This document shows, piece after piece, positions 1-11,544 of a stretch of 64,000 nt of DNA. The position numbers and the translations under genes were made by a program. The stretch's first letter is position 1, and every line of letters begins with the position of its first letter. The notes beneath the pieces are model-generated. The model saw only the letters and a list, made by a program, of their open reading frames with translations. It was not told where the DNA came from and did no database searches. The stretch is from Dryococelus australis (lineage: Eukaryota > Arthropoda > Insecta > Phasmatodea > Phasmatidae): NCBI GenBank assembly GCA_029891345.1, contig CM057009.1, forward strand, positions 310,534,166-310,598,165. Direction: 5' to 3'.

Positions 1-179
1 AGACGTCCCAAAAATTATAAAATCCTAACCTGGTTAGATAGGCAGTGCAACGAGAAGTACTTGCCTCCCACGCCTAGAGTGAAATTTGTAACCTTGTTAG
101 GCTAGTAATTGTAGTTAAGTTTTTCAAAAGGTTGAGAATTCAGAAATTGCATTGATAGGAACCGAAGTCCTACAAATTA

Positions 180-845
180 CGGTATTTCGGCGTGTGTAGG
201 CCGCACATTTTTACAAAAATATTACTACAAAAAGTGGGGTGCAGCTTATGTATACGAGATATTGGCAAAACATTTTTTTACCCCCAAAACACGTTTAGAA
301 ATTGGTCAACATACAGTACAATTTAATGATTTAACTTAGTTTCGAAGGAAGGAATAGGAGGAAAGAAGTAGAGATGGGGAGGGGAAAAAAGAATTTTTGT
401 TCATGCAATTATTTCTTCACTCGCATCATGTTAATAAACAAAATAATCTTCATCCCGCACGTGTATCATGTAAACATGTTGGAGCTCGGCCACAGATGCC
501 GTACATGAGAAAATAATTTCTCTGCTGTACAAGAGAAAAATATCTTACGTAGTTCACATGCCCGCTGCTGCGCTACAAGTACACACTGATAAGATTCCAT
601 TTTGTGTAACATGTTGAAGTGGTTTTACTTTCTCAAGTAACATTATCATCTGTGGAATAGTAATTGCACAATGTATATTTGTAAACATTGCCACTTAATA
701 CAAATTTTCTGTCTCAAATATTTTGTAGGAGAGAAACAATATTTACAGGAATACAAAAATTGAGTGCGGCCAATACTTGAAATATTAATTAGCCCTAATT
801 TTCCATAAAAAACTTCTGGTGCGGCATATACACGCCAAAATACGG
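180..845. mobile_element. Non-autonomous TIR DNA transposon (MITE-like), TA target duplication
   Basis: The ends are imperfect terminal inverted repeats of about 30 bp. The left end reads CGGTATTTCGGCGTGTGTAG and the reverse complement of the right end reads CCGTATTTTGGCGTGTATAT; both continue into a GCCGCAC block. A TA dinucleotide flanks each side (178-179 and 846-847), as in the Tc1/mariner/pogo superfamily. A second related motif (GTGCAGCTTATGTATACG, near 239) sits just inside the left end, a common subterminal arrangement in such elements. The interior of about 600 bp is AT-rich and has no meaningful open frame, so the element would need a transposase supplied in trans. Assignment to pogo rather than another TA-inserting family is inference. 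Confidence 0.75.
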
Positions 846-847
846 TA

Positions 848-2519
848 ATAAGTGCCTTAATTACTGAAGACTACCTCCTATCAAATCAGCACATGTAACG
901 TAGAAGTAAGATGAATGTTTTGTGTTGGATTAAGAAATTGATCCCTTGTTTGTCAAAAATAACGGAGGAATTAACGTAGAAGCAAACCTCCACACAAAAT
1001 GGAAAGTTAATGTTTGACTTACTGCGAATTCCCCCAAGTGCTCACATAACTTATGCAAATAATAAAATAACATAATAAATTTTGTCGTATTGAGAATCTA
1101 GCATGACAAAATTAATGTAATATCCATGAAACCTGTGAGCACAGACAGGAAGTGAGATACGCGCAACGAAGCCTATCAGCAGACCCATGAATACACGCGA
1201 CGTAACCCTCACCACTCTTCGCAATGCGACGGTGGATGAATTTCATTTAGAGAAACCATGTAAACTTACAGTATGAGCATGAGGCGAGAGCTCACTGTGA
1301 GCGTGCCATAACCATCGTCCAGAAAATTCCCAAACTTATCTAAATAAACGTACAAGGGTATTTAATAGCGCCAGTGTGACGCTACCCAGCAAACGTGTGT
1401 AATGTGTATGCTGCCGGTAGTATGGCATACAAAGGATCAGTATCTACTAAGACTGAGTCAGATAAAACCCTATTGTTTGGAATCAGAGAAATTATTCTTA
1501 CCCAAAAAGAAGGAGATTAGACAGAAAGTGCAAATGTTAAATTATTACGTTCACCCATAGTTTTGATGAGAGAGTAAATTGTTCCCTAGTGTACCTGTAT
1601 AGGAAAAGTGAATGGAGAATCTGTATTAGGAGATAAAATTTGTAAGCCCATGTAAATTTAACAAAGGAAACAAAATATTGTAGGTTAGTCATATTTACCC
1701 AGAGGTAGAGAAAACCTCAAACCCAGTATGTACAGAAAGAAAATAAATGTTTTGTTTGCTATCATGTACCTTAGCTTAAGTAAGTACAAGTCCCCCACAA
1801 ATGAGTAGAACTTTCCTACAGTGTGAAAGTCCAGTCCAAGTGATAGTATCATTAGGCAAGTGCCTGAATCGTTACCCGATTGTTAAGAAACTTAGGAAGT
1901 TGAGAGAGTATAAGCACATGCATGTAACTTAGGAACAAGAATAGTAAAAAGGTAGTAGCATATGTTAAAACTGTCACGTGTAAAAGGAGAATTAAAAATT
2001 TGTAACCTAGCATAAGAGTGACATGTCCAGCAAATGACCGACTACCCTAGAAATAAGTATTTCACGTACAATTCACGTACAAATGGTGCAACAAAGTAAG
2101 TGTTAACATTGGACGTAATGAAAGAACTTGAATGTGCTTTAAAATAGTATGTTTTCTTGTGTTCTATCGCATTTACTTGGTATGGGGAACCCCCGGTGCC
2201 TTGTAGGGTGTAAGAATATTTTTTTCTTAATGAACTCGCACTTAGAACATGTAAATGGTTTACCGTGTGACAGCGCTGGCTAGAAACCAGACCAGTTAAA
2301 ATAGTCCCACAGGGGCCATGGTAAACTTTCTCCGTTGCCTATACTTACCAGTGCGATATTTTTATAATTTCCGTTAGCTACACTTTTACTTGAGGACAGA
2401 TAAAAATGTAAATAAAAAACTGTAAATAAAAAGTTATTATTTTTAAAAACCAAATATTGTAATACCCGCTAACTAAAATCTTTTATTCAGTTCTTGGTAT
2501 GTGAACTGCACTCGAAATA
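848..2519. other. AT-rich non-coding stretch, nothing recognised
   Basis: No open frame of interest, no inverted or direct repeat shared with the rest of the window and no RNA gene was seen. It may be intron or intergenic DNA of the receptor kinase locus, whose 3' exons would lie on the minus strand in this direction. Confidence 0.5.
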
Positions 2520-4860
2520 GGAAGGTTAGGGTTCGAAATAAAACGACCTGTTCCCATAACGCTTCCTTTCCTCAAAACTCTGCTGTGAACAACGAAGGGG
2601 GACAGCAGCCGAGCAGATGAGATGACACACCGCGCTGCCGCCATCCCATTCACAACCAAAGAGGGAGAAAGAGGGGGCAGGAAGAAAAAGAAGGGGAGAG
2701 GCTGTTAACCCACTGATAGCTACCAGATGTCGCCCGGACCAGGTATGGGTCACGGCTCCACACTCTAGCGGTCACGCAAGACACAGAAGAGGCACGTGCC
2801 CAGAAATGCAACCACAGTACTACGATTGGGGAGTCATCCCCACACCTTAAGTAAAAGTGGTCTCGTTTGAGATGGGTCTCCATCGCTTCAGGAGGTGGCA
2901 GAATGATGGATACCACACTGCTGCGCAGCGCGCCTGCACACCCTACATGCGCTTCACCCCATAAAGCCGCGAGGAAGAGCTCAGGACAAGTCATAACAGT
3001 GGCAATCTACCATTCACGTGCTGATAGAATTGACTCCATGCGTTGGACATCCTTGGACACAATCATAATCAATACGTTTGATTATACAAAATTGTACTGC
3101 CCGCCCAGACTGCAACATGCAGTCGCCACCACCTTGAACCAAGATTGTTTTACCCGCCAAGCCAATGCCCAGAGATAACGAAGAAGGAAGTTCCCATAGA
3201 CACCACAGGATCACAGCACCCCTGCTGCCCCGTGACGTCACACCCGCTAAGCCTCGAGCATGGGTCGTAAACTTGTTAGCAGTCTTCACGCAGGGTGATA
3301 AGGAATACGCAATGCTGCCGCAACCCTAACATAACCAGACCCTGCAGAGAAAGGCTATCATCCCCCGCACCCCCGGAAGTGTCCTGAAGAGCTCTGACTA
3401 TATAAGGAGACACAGGAATGCCTCTAGCCAGAGTTTACCGGCTCGCCAGCCACATAGGTCAGTGAGTTCTCCCTGGTCTGACCAAGACCTCCTACTCTCC
3501 TACAGTTTGCAAATGCTCTACCTCAACTGCAGCTTGAGTAGGATCATCCTGCACCAGCCAACTACCAGAGCCGGCCTGACGCTCCAGAGGTAACCTCCTC
3601 GTCCTACTTCTGCATCCCTTTACCCCAGACGGTTTGACTCTGCGGTAACAGGCCGTTACGACATCCCCTATGGACAATCTCCCCTGGGAGGATAATGCTG
3701 CAAATTGCATAAAGTAATGTAACATAACTAATTTAGCAGACCAGTGTATTTTTCAACAAGTTCATTGTCCAGACTCATCTCCACCTGAGTATTTAATTAC
3801 ATAATTATTGTTAGGAGTAAATTTAGTATGTATAATTCAACCGGGAATCCTCACTATTTTCTTGAAGTGATAATAACTATTACATCAAACTTGCGTTTGT
3901 TGACTACCTTATTTTATTATTGTATCCCCTCATATTTTGTTCTGTAATTTAAAGGTTTTTGTGTAAATCCGAAACCCCGCTGAGGATTAGGTGTGATCGT
4001 GCCGAACTTCACAGAAGACGGAGCTTGAATAAGTAAGTCTGAAACAGACACGCCACTGCTCCTCGATTTCCAGTGCTCTCTCACCTACCCACAGTGGCAA
4101 CTCAATTCCTTATTGCCTCGGGTGTGTCTGAAGAAGACATACCCCCAGGACTGCACGTCAGCAGGAAGGAAGAAAGGAGAGGCAGGATTCAGAGCCGAAA
4201 CCGGCGTAAAGAGCGGCGGGTGCTACAAAGGCAAGGTATCATCCAGCTTGCGGAAGAAATTAGTTGCAAAGACGCACCCCTACCAGCAAACTCGGAGGTA
4301 ACCCCGCGTCCAGTTTCCTCCAGCATCCCACTTGACCATACCTCTGAACTTGAAGCTTACTTGGGCATATGCTATCGTCAGCCTGTCACAATTGTATCCC
4401 CTCCCAAGGAAGATAAGGGAAAGAGCTCACAGATCACGTGTATGGTCCATCTCTCATCTGGGAAGGTGATCAAGGTTAAATTACTGCCAAAAGTTACCCC
4501 GAAACCCCGCATAAGTTCTGCACACTTAAAATTACATTCCTAGTTGTCTGCCAACGCGACCGGTGCAGATCAAGTCAACCTCCCCAATGGGATCTTTTGC
4601 CCTCACCACTGTAGTCACTTAATTAACACCCATGACACATAACCCAAAACCGCTGGCATCCCGCCTTTGGGCAGCCCTATCGGAGAGAAAGATTGCACTC
4701 CGTGGGCGGGAGTCAATTATGATTCAAATCACCCTGGGGTTTGATTCCCCTCCACTCCGGAGTAATCCCTCTATTAAGCAGCACCTCTGTAAACCATCCA
4801 TGACCCGTCGGGCCAAAACAAGTACCGCAATTCGAGAACACGCGCTCTAACCAAGTAACT
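2520..4860. other. GC-rich segment of uncertain origin, possibly a retroelement remnant
   Basis: Base composition rises sharply against the AT-rich flanks. A TATA-like box (CTATATAAGG, 3398-3407) lies about 30 bp upstream of a plausible plus-strand start. The longest plus-strand frame, 4073-4543 (156 aa), has a very basic stretch around residues 30-55 (RKEERRGR, RRKERRVLQR) and a proline/serine-rich second half. No Gag, protease or reverse transcriptase motif was recognised, and no second copy was found in this window. A promoter-like box followed by a basic frame would suit the 5' part of an LTR element, but this is a guess. A host gene exon is not supported. Confidence 0.3.
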
Positions 4861-5378
4861 CAAGAGAGAGAAGTTCATCATATACATACTTATTACTTTC
4901 ATCATTATCACCAACATTTTTGGTTAAAGAAGTTCATTTATAAATAAAATACAAATGCCATAGCAATTCGGCTAGATATATATTGAAATGTACGTGGAAC
5001 GATAATCTTTTGACCTTGCTACCATTAATTTATGAATCATTCTTATGGCGTAAATTTTTGTTTACAATTTTATAGTCAACAACGTTATCACAACGCAAAC
5101 ACTTTTGTTATCCACAAATATGTGAAATAAATGAGAGAGAATTCTGAATAACAAATGGAAAATCATAAAACATAATGTTTGTAAGAGTTCTCATGGTAAA
5201 AGAAGATCGCACTTTGGTTTTAGATAGACTTACACAAACAGTTTCATCAATGTTTTATCATTACAGGAATTATTACAGAATTTCACAAATAAACATAATT
5301 TCAGAGTATTTCACATTACTTCGCAGTTCACAAAAATTTCTAGGTCCTATTATAGCCTAATTATAGAGGCCTACAATT

Positions 5379-5930
5379 TAAACAATACCTCACCTCTTAC
5401 AGAACAGACATTGCTCTCATCTCAGAAACGTTACTTAAACCTGTAACTAGATTTAATATTATAGAGAAATGACCACGCTACTAGCGAAAAACTGTACAAC
5501 TACTTTAATTAAACATGGGATTCATCACCACTCCATTACTGTAGAAGGGCTGCAAGAGATTGAAGCCACTGGTGTAAATGTATGCAACAATAATAAACAC
5601 ATCTGTTTCTCCACAGTTTATAAGCCCCCTAACACACCTTTAGTGACCCACAACCTGGAAAAATTAACAGAAGTGGAAAAACATTTCTTCACTGGTGGGG
5701 ATTGAAACTGCAAACACACAGACTGGGGTTGCAGATAAACAACTGCCAATGGTAGAATTTAAAAAATCATGCTTGCAAATAATAATTATATGCCAATGAA
5801 CCAATGGGATCATGCCTGAAATTTTTGATATAGCCCTCACCAATACTCCAGACACTTTAGTTAGTATGCAGACTCTAGACACACTAGGCTCTGACAATTT
5901 CCCCGTATTCACTTAATTAACATTCAATTC
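5379..5930 (+). pseudogene. LINE apurinic-like endonuclease domain, broken
   Basis: The domain begins with the block DIALISETLL at about 5410, equivalent to the conserved ETHL block of LINE endonucleases. A middle block covers STVYKPPNTPL (5612-5645). The next block is HFFTGGDXNCKHTDWG (5684-5730), where one in-frame stop follows GGD and replaces the usual L or F of the GGDLN/GGDFN motif. The end carries a version of the PDxxDIALT and SDxxPV blocks (FDIALTNTPDT, GSDNFPVFT; 5823-5913). In a living element this enzyme nicks the target DNA. At least two frame changes and several stops are present. The 78-codon open stretch from 5469 is the longest intact piece. Confidence 0.75.
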
Positions 5931-7221
5931 CATCTTTAGTAATAATTTATTAAGTCAAAAATGTTGGAACACGAACTGTGATAACTTCTGCAAAGAATTA
6001 GTGGAAGTTTTCGAACAAACCCCTGAGCTAACTGCACCAAATTATATAAATGTGCACGTAAAATCATTTTCAGACACAGTCACAGATGTTCTGAACAAAC
6101 ACACAACATTGAAAAATAAGCAGCAGTTTTAAAAATAAGCAGCAGTATACCAAACAAAACTATCCTGATACAGAATACCTAATAACTTTAAAGATACAGG
6201 TGTGCAACAAAGTGCAAAGGACACAAACACAGCAGGCTAGAACAGAATATAATAGACTAAAGGTGTTAGAAGTAACATGCAAATTAAAAGAGAACATAAA
6301 TTGTGTAATTTGGTAATGTAATCACAGGCGTCGCTAAGAAACATCAAGAAATGTGGAGACCAACTAGGACCCTACGAGGCAGAAAAACATTTCCACACCA
6401 CCCACTATAACAGACCATGCCATTAAATACACAGCAGAGGATAAAACAAATGCCACAGTGAACGTGTTAGAGGAACAATTCTCACCAAACACAGATGTTA
6501 AAAATAGCGCTTTCACTAGGGGAACAACACACAGTGTAAACAATTATCTTCAGAAAGGGGCACAAGTAGAGTTTGAGCTAATCATGGTGCACAAGCTAAC
6601 AGAAATAACTAAATTTGCAACTAAATAGCAATGCTAAAGGTGCCAATAAATTTAACTACAAGGTCTTAAAGAAACTTCCTCTAAAAACACTACAATATTC
6701 ATTAGCAATAATGAATGGAATTCGCATATATAAAACCAATCCCAGGCACTGGAAAATATCATGAGTAATTACAATTTCCAATCTGGAAAAGAACTCTGGA
6801 CTCCCAAAGAACACACACACCATTAGTTTACTTTGCAATATGAACAAAAGCACTACTGAAATGCCTCCAAGCATATGCTGACGAGCATACAATTATTATA
6901 GACCTGCAGTTTTGTTTTAGAGCATGGCACTCTATAACTCACCCACTGTTAAAAATTGTAAGATGCCACTGATGGAATCAACAATAAAGGAAAGGCCTAC
7001 AGAGTATATAATTACTATGTCAGATGCAGAAAAGGCATTTGACAAAGTCTGAACCTCAGGGTTAATACACAAACTAATAAATTTTAATTTACCAGACACC
7101 TATATTTATCTGGTGGCTCATTATTTGTGAAAATGAAAGTTTTATGTGGTGCTAAATGAGTCCCAATCCACAACTACTAGGGAACTCCAAGCAGGTGTAC
7201 TACAAGGTTCTTTACCTTTCT

Positions 7222-7347
7222 TCTACAAAGTGTGTGGGCAGAAGGTAATACTCTAGGTTGTAGGGTATACTCCTAATCTTAAAACATCCACCAACTCCAG
7301 CTTCCAAGTAGCTGGATTGCAAGAGCACGCAACCACTCCCAGCGCGA
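7222..7347 (-). ncRNA. 7SL (SRP) RNA-like fragment, 5' Alu domain; probable pseudogene
   Basis: Read on the minus strand from 7347, the sequence follows the 5' end of 7SL RNA in order. A GCTGGGAGTGGTTGCGTGC block corresponds to the GCCGGGCGCGGTGGCGYGYGC start. CAATCCAGCTACTTGGAAG corresponds to the TCCCAGCTACTCGGGAGG block. Then comes a GCTGGAG stretch, a run matching GATCGCTTGAGTCCAGGAGT (here GGATGTTTTAAGATTAGGAG), and finally a version of CTATGCC..GGGTGTCCGCAC. In cells this RNA is the core of the signal recognition particle. Only about 125 of roughly 300 nt are present, so this is not a full gene. The comparison is with the vertebrate 7SL sequence from memory, so the insect match should be tested by covariance model. 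Confidence 0.5.
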
Positions 7348-7675
7348 CATGCGGCCTGCACCTGTACATAGGCAACCATGAAATACGCACGCTCACCTGC
7401 CACTGCGGTGACGCCTGTGTGTGAGACAGTGGCAACCCATTCGACTGACAAGCGGTGCAGTGTGCCGCATACAGCACTGCCATGGATCAGTTTGCCTTTG
7501 TGTTATGCAACTTGTGACTGCAGGTACATATGGCTGCGGACAGCCGGCGTCGTTTGAAGAAATTCAACTTCAATTTAAACATACTAAATGGCCTTTCCGA
7601 ACATTTTGTGACTACGGTTCTTTGTTTCCATTTGCCCACAGATGCTGTGGTTTGAACTGACAGGCAGTTTCTGAA
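7230..7675 (-). mobile_element. About 445-bp insertion inside the LINE reverse transcriptase
   Basis: The LINE coding text stops after PFFYK and resumes at LYTA, leaving about 445 bp that do not belong to it. The insert is clearly more GC-rich than the LINE. No terminal inverted repeat or clean target duplication was seen. Its last 120-odd bases, read on the minus strand, resemble the 5' part of 7SL RNA; the first 320 bases are unrecognised. It could be a composite short retroelement or a captured genomic piece. Confidence 0.55.
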
Positions 7676-9941
7676 CATCTTGTATAGACAGCAAATATCT
7701 CCCATGCAGATGTATATGTAAAGATATATGCTGATGGCATGCCCATTATTCAACTAGCAGGCAACCTTTGACTCGCCTTAGTCGCACTTCAAAGGCAACT
7801 GATCATAGTAGAACAGTGGTACACTCGCTGGAGGATTAACATTAATGTTACAAAATAAGCTACACTAATAATTACTAAAAATTGCATAACACCAGATAGG
7901 GAATGTTCCCACAGACAATTCCTTAAGTTACCCCCCCAAAATACCTTGGCCTTAAAATAGAAAAATCTTTCACCTGGCATGAACACATTACTAGTGTTAA
8001 TAATTGGCCACAAGTAAATTGATCGGGCACTAAATTAATTCCCAAGACCAATAGAAACTTGTGATCATTATATGAGCAACCACACTATACCATCATCTCA
8101 ATGTTTTTCCTGATCTCTGAGGTAATTATTTAACCTAACAAGAAATTATATGAACATGTATCTGAACATGAAAATGCTATAATAAACAAAACCCTGATTA
8201 CAACTGATCTGCACGCAGAAAATATAACTTAGTAACTACACCCTGCATTCACATCAAAGAGATGTCAGTTCTGTGGATGGCACGACACACAGTTGATTCA
8301 CCCTTCACAGGTACAGGAAGCCTGGCTCTCTAAAAAAATTCTTATAACTCATTAAAAAAACTTGTGAATGTGCAATGCAGCCCCAGTTCTGTGGAAATAT
8401 GCTCTGAGTGACCAATGGCTGAGGAGACTTGTGGCTGGTTGGACTGTGCACTAGGGTTGACATCACCGCTTGATTGTTGATTTAATAATGCCGTCTTAAT
8501 TATTAAGTGCCCACATCTAAATATCGAGCATCACACTACTACACAAAACAAATGGATTTGTAGCATTAAAACACAAGTAAATTGCAGTGTTCTATATACA
8601 TTACACATCCCATGCCGAGATTCCTAGGCTAACAAAATTCTCTGTCTGGTCAGCGACAAAATTCAACAAAACTACTTCACTCAAGGTGAACTAAGCTCAT
8701 TTATTCACACTCCCTCACATTGTGGGGACACGCACAGGTCAAACCTCACACACAGCAATTTCCCACACATTTCACACTTATGCCCTGACAAGGCAGATCA
8801 TGTAGGTGTACTGGCAGACAGTTTTGCCCCCCTATTGTCAGGAATCCAGGCTGGGAGGCACACATGGTCTGTCAGGGCAGGGTTTGGAGGAAGTAGTTTT
8901 TAAGTTAGTTTTAAGTTTTATAAAATTCAGAAAATCTCACAAAAAAGTATAAAAATCTAAAACAAAATATAAAATTCAAAAAAAAAATTAATAAAAATTA
9001 ATATACTTTAAAAACTAAAAGAAAATTATGAAACACTTTAAAAAATAAAAAAATTCTGACTTAAAGCCTTATGGCCAGTTTTAGTTTTTAAGGCACGACT
9101 TACACATGATGCCCTTCGGGAAGCTGATTTAGGTACATCTACAATACTGGTTAACCCTAGCTTTGACCAGGGCTGACGACAGTCCTGGTATGTAGGGTAC
9201 CAGTAAAGTGTACTAACCAAATGCAATTTTCTTCACAAATGCCACACAAGGAAATGACTGGAGGAATAAGTGAGAGGCCGGACCCAAGCTAGCAGAGCCG
9301 CAAGGTCAAAGCTACTAATTGCAGGGTTCATGATGAGGAACAACTAGGTTTGTAAGGACTCATCAACATACTACACGCGAGTTTAACTAGCTACTTGGAG
9401 ACAACACTATAACATGTTCTACAGATATTGTGATACGAGATGCCAGTCAGGAGACTGGTAGAAATCCTGGATGCTGCTTAAAACCCAGGAGCCCCAGCAG
9501 ATCATGTTGAACTCTTTTGCTACTCTGTTAACAGCTTAAAGCAGAACCTATTTTTCTATGACCTCGGAAGGGTTGAGCACAGTTGGAGGCCTTAATTTCT
9601 ATCTGAACAAAAAATGAATCATGCACATCAGTCAATATTCACAAACCAAAATTATTTACTAAAATGAATGTGTACATGATTATAGTGTTGGTTATAATAT
9701 GTATTACTTTTTGTTCTTTTATGTAATGAATATGCAGATGTAAACACTAACTGAAAATCACATGGCAGTTTTGATATGCAGAAAGATACACAACCAATAA
9801 GCTGAAAGCAGTAACATAGGAGGGCTTTGAAAAGTGTTTATAGTGAACAGACTATATCATTATACTGTTAATAGCAACAGTAAATCTTGTTACATTTTCT
9901 TTTATTTGAGAAGGACTTGTTAAGCCTGGAAAAAAACTTAC

Positions 9942-10097
9942 TTGAAAAACACGTCCAAATGCCCCTTGGCCCAGGTCACGGATGTAAATTATGTCATTCC
10001 GTGGAAACTCCAGTTTTTCCAGTTTGGGATTTAATTGAGCACCAGTTCTGTGGTATGCCAAGTTGCTTGGTAGTTTTTCCAGATCAATATTCACTTC
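9942..10097 (-). CDS. Nrk: Nrk/Ror2-like receptor tyrosine kinase, exon with juxtamembrane region and glycine-rich loop
   Basis: This 156-nt exon encodes 52 residues, from [19 protein letters not shown] through [20 protein letters not shown] to [11 protein letters not shown]. The last block is the glycine-rich ATP-binding loop (GxGxFGxV) at the start of a protein kinase domain. The [21 protein letters not shown] text is typical of the Nrk/Ror2 and MuSK group and unlike vertebrate Ror1/2. The acceptor (CTTCTAG, 10098-10104) and donor (GTAAGT, 9936-9941) are canonical, and both introns are phase 0. The upstream partner is the transmembrane exon at 24070-24266, which also ends in phase 0. The invariant Lys and the catalytic loop would follow in exons at lower coordinates, which I could not find; they probably lie beyond position 1. 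The protein is a neural single-pass surface receptor in insects. Confidence 0.93.
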
Positions 10098-10709
10098 CTA
10101 GAAGATTTTGATAACATGTAGCAACAATAGAACCAACACACACAAAAACAGAAGAGAAATTAAATATTAGAAACAGATTTAAAAAAAAAAACCCCAAACA
10201 CAAAAACCACTTACAAAACTCCTCTGAGTACTGCAGCAATGAGCAACTTATTCCCACCAACAGCAACCAGGTTGATGGCTTTGTAGTAATGATACTCTCA
10301 AGTAAGTTGACAATCATAATAATTATTCTACTGTGCAGTTATTTGGTAGTTTCTGACTCACTTGAAATTTATGCATGTCTAAGCAAGATTACAGTGACAA
10401 GGCTACATAAACAACATACAAGTGTGTAACTTTAGTACATTCTTAGTACGTCCACTTAAGAATAGTCAAGCCTATAATGGTTGCTTACAATGTATTTACC
10501 CACATGTGTGTAGTATTGCCTATATGCCAGGCATTATGTTGTTGCTGTTGAAAATTTTGTATGTATTTTAAAAGGAAATGGTTGGCCCTAGGCACTTGCA
10601 ACAAGATAACTTTTTTGTTAAGTAGGCTCTGCTGCTCACTAAGCGTGCATATAATTCTATAAAAGTTAAGGGGGAAAAATGTATGCAATAAGAGGATGGG
10701 CACCCCTAT

Positions 10710-10722
10710 TAATTTAATGGTG
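10710..10722. repeat. 13-bp target site duplication, left copy
   Basis: The sequence TAATTTAATGGTG here is repeated exactly at 10980-10992, on the other side of the SINE. A perfect 13-bp duplication is expected for LINE-driven retroposition and suggests a fairly recent insertion. Confidence 0.9.
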
Positions 10723-10979
10723 ACTGAGTGAGTGAAGAAATTTTGGCAACTCTTAACAGTGAGGTCTTGAGAGCTGATGAGGGTGACTTAGTTATGGAGC
10801 AGCGGCAGAAAGAAGGGGTGGAGGAAATGGGAGATCCCTGAGAAAACAAGCCAACCAGTGGCATCATCCAGCACAAGTCTCACATGTGAAAATCTAGAAG
10901 TGAGCCAGCCAAGGATGGAACCTGGTTCACCTTGGTGGGAGGTGAGCAGGTTAACCACTCAGCCACCGTGGCCCCTGAC
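10723..10979 (-). mobile_element. tRNA-derived SINE, full length, copy 1
   Basis: On the minus strand the element starts with a tRNA-like head: an A-box-like TGGCTGAGTGGTTAA and a B-box-like AGGTTCCATCC, the two internal Pol III promoter boxes. A shared body of about 170 bp follows, then a short tail of CACTCACTCA type. The 13-bp perfect target duplication fixes both ends and gives 257 bp. The body contains a degenerate version of a TTTTCTCCGGG-type block that is clearer in the copy at 24.6 kb. Two related copies lie at 23.4 and 24.6 kb, all in the same orientation, antisense to the plus strand and thus sense to the host gene. Confidence 0.88.
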
Positions 10980-10992
10980 TAATTTAATGGTG
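10980..10992. repeat. 13-bp target site duplication, right copy
   Basis: This is an exact copy of 10710-10722 and flanks the tRNA-like 5' end of the SINE. Confidence 0.9.
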
Positions 10993-11544
10993 GTGGGAGG
11001 TATTAACACAAGGTTATCCATTAGGGTGGAGCAAAAAACCTTTTTCTTGGAATTCATACTGCCTGAGTCGTTGTACAGTTCCAAATGGGCTAGACCAAAT
11101 TGTCTCCAAATCTTAGCCCAAAATATTGGCATCTTGAGGTTCCATACCTAACATGCATATTTCTCTTTAACTGCTATGACCATATATTTATGATATTCCT
11201 GGAATGGTCCTGTGTGCTATGAATGTATATTTAGGTTTTTTTGTTAATTAGTAAGTGCTATACAGTGTTGCCAATTCCAACTTTGAAAATCCAATGAATT
11301 TTTAAATATAATCTGCTAACACCGCCAAATATACAAAAAAAAAAAACTCCAAAAATCAGATAAAATTGTTTTTTCTTAATAATACTGCATTTTAAATTTT
11401 TTAACTCTGTTTTACTGACAAATTTACACCAGTTTTTAAACTTACATGAAAAATCAGATTTTTGAAACTGTATTACACTTTGCTACAAATTATGCTACCC
11501 TCTAAAATACTTATTTCTCCAATAAATGTTTTTAAATTCCATCT

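Larger units (their letters stand above)
6640..8260 (+). pseudogene. LINE reverse transcriptase domain, broken and interrupted
   Basis: Recognisable blocks in order are AEKAFDKV before a stop where Trp is usual (about 7028-7051), GLIHKLINFNLPDTYIYL (7060-7113), LQAGVLQGSLPFFYK (7188-7229), then after the insert YTANISHADVYVKIYADGM (7682-7738), LQRQL..VEQWYTRWRININ (7790-7845) and KYLGLKIEKSF (about 7942-7972). The catalytic YADD motif reads YADG here, so the second catalytic Asp is lost. Further downstream, text around 8236-8290 fits the C-terminal tail of the Jockey enzyme. Stops are frequent, which shows long neutral decay. The insert between 7230 and 7675 is described separately. Confidence 0.75.
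5270..9010 (+). mobile_element. Jockey-clade non-LTR retrotransposon (LINE), 5'-truncated and decayed
   Basis: Reading the plus strand across changing frames gives the endonuclease and then the reverse transcriptase of a Jockey-type LINE, followed by an A-rich tail (about 8960-9010). There is no sign of the first open reading frame (Gag-like ORF1), so the copy is 5'-truncated. Many stops and frame changes separate the recognisable blocks, so it is long dead. An insert of about 445 bp (7230-7675) splits the reverse transcriptase between the PQG-like block (GVLQGSLPFFYK) and the catalytic YADD-like block (YADGM). The LINE text resumes with only a few codons lost, which shows that the insertion came later. 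Clade assignment rests on the order and style of the motifs. Confidence 0.8.

Noticed and set aside
4073-4543. 156-aa basic plus-strand frame as a host protein
   Set aside because: No homology recognised, no splice context, and it lies in a GC-rich segment with retroelement-like traits.
1-9900. Search for the next Nrk kinase exons on the minus strand (VKMLK, HRDLA, DFGL-like text)
   Set aside because: None recognised, so I do not annotate any; they are probably outside the window or too short to see by eye.
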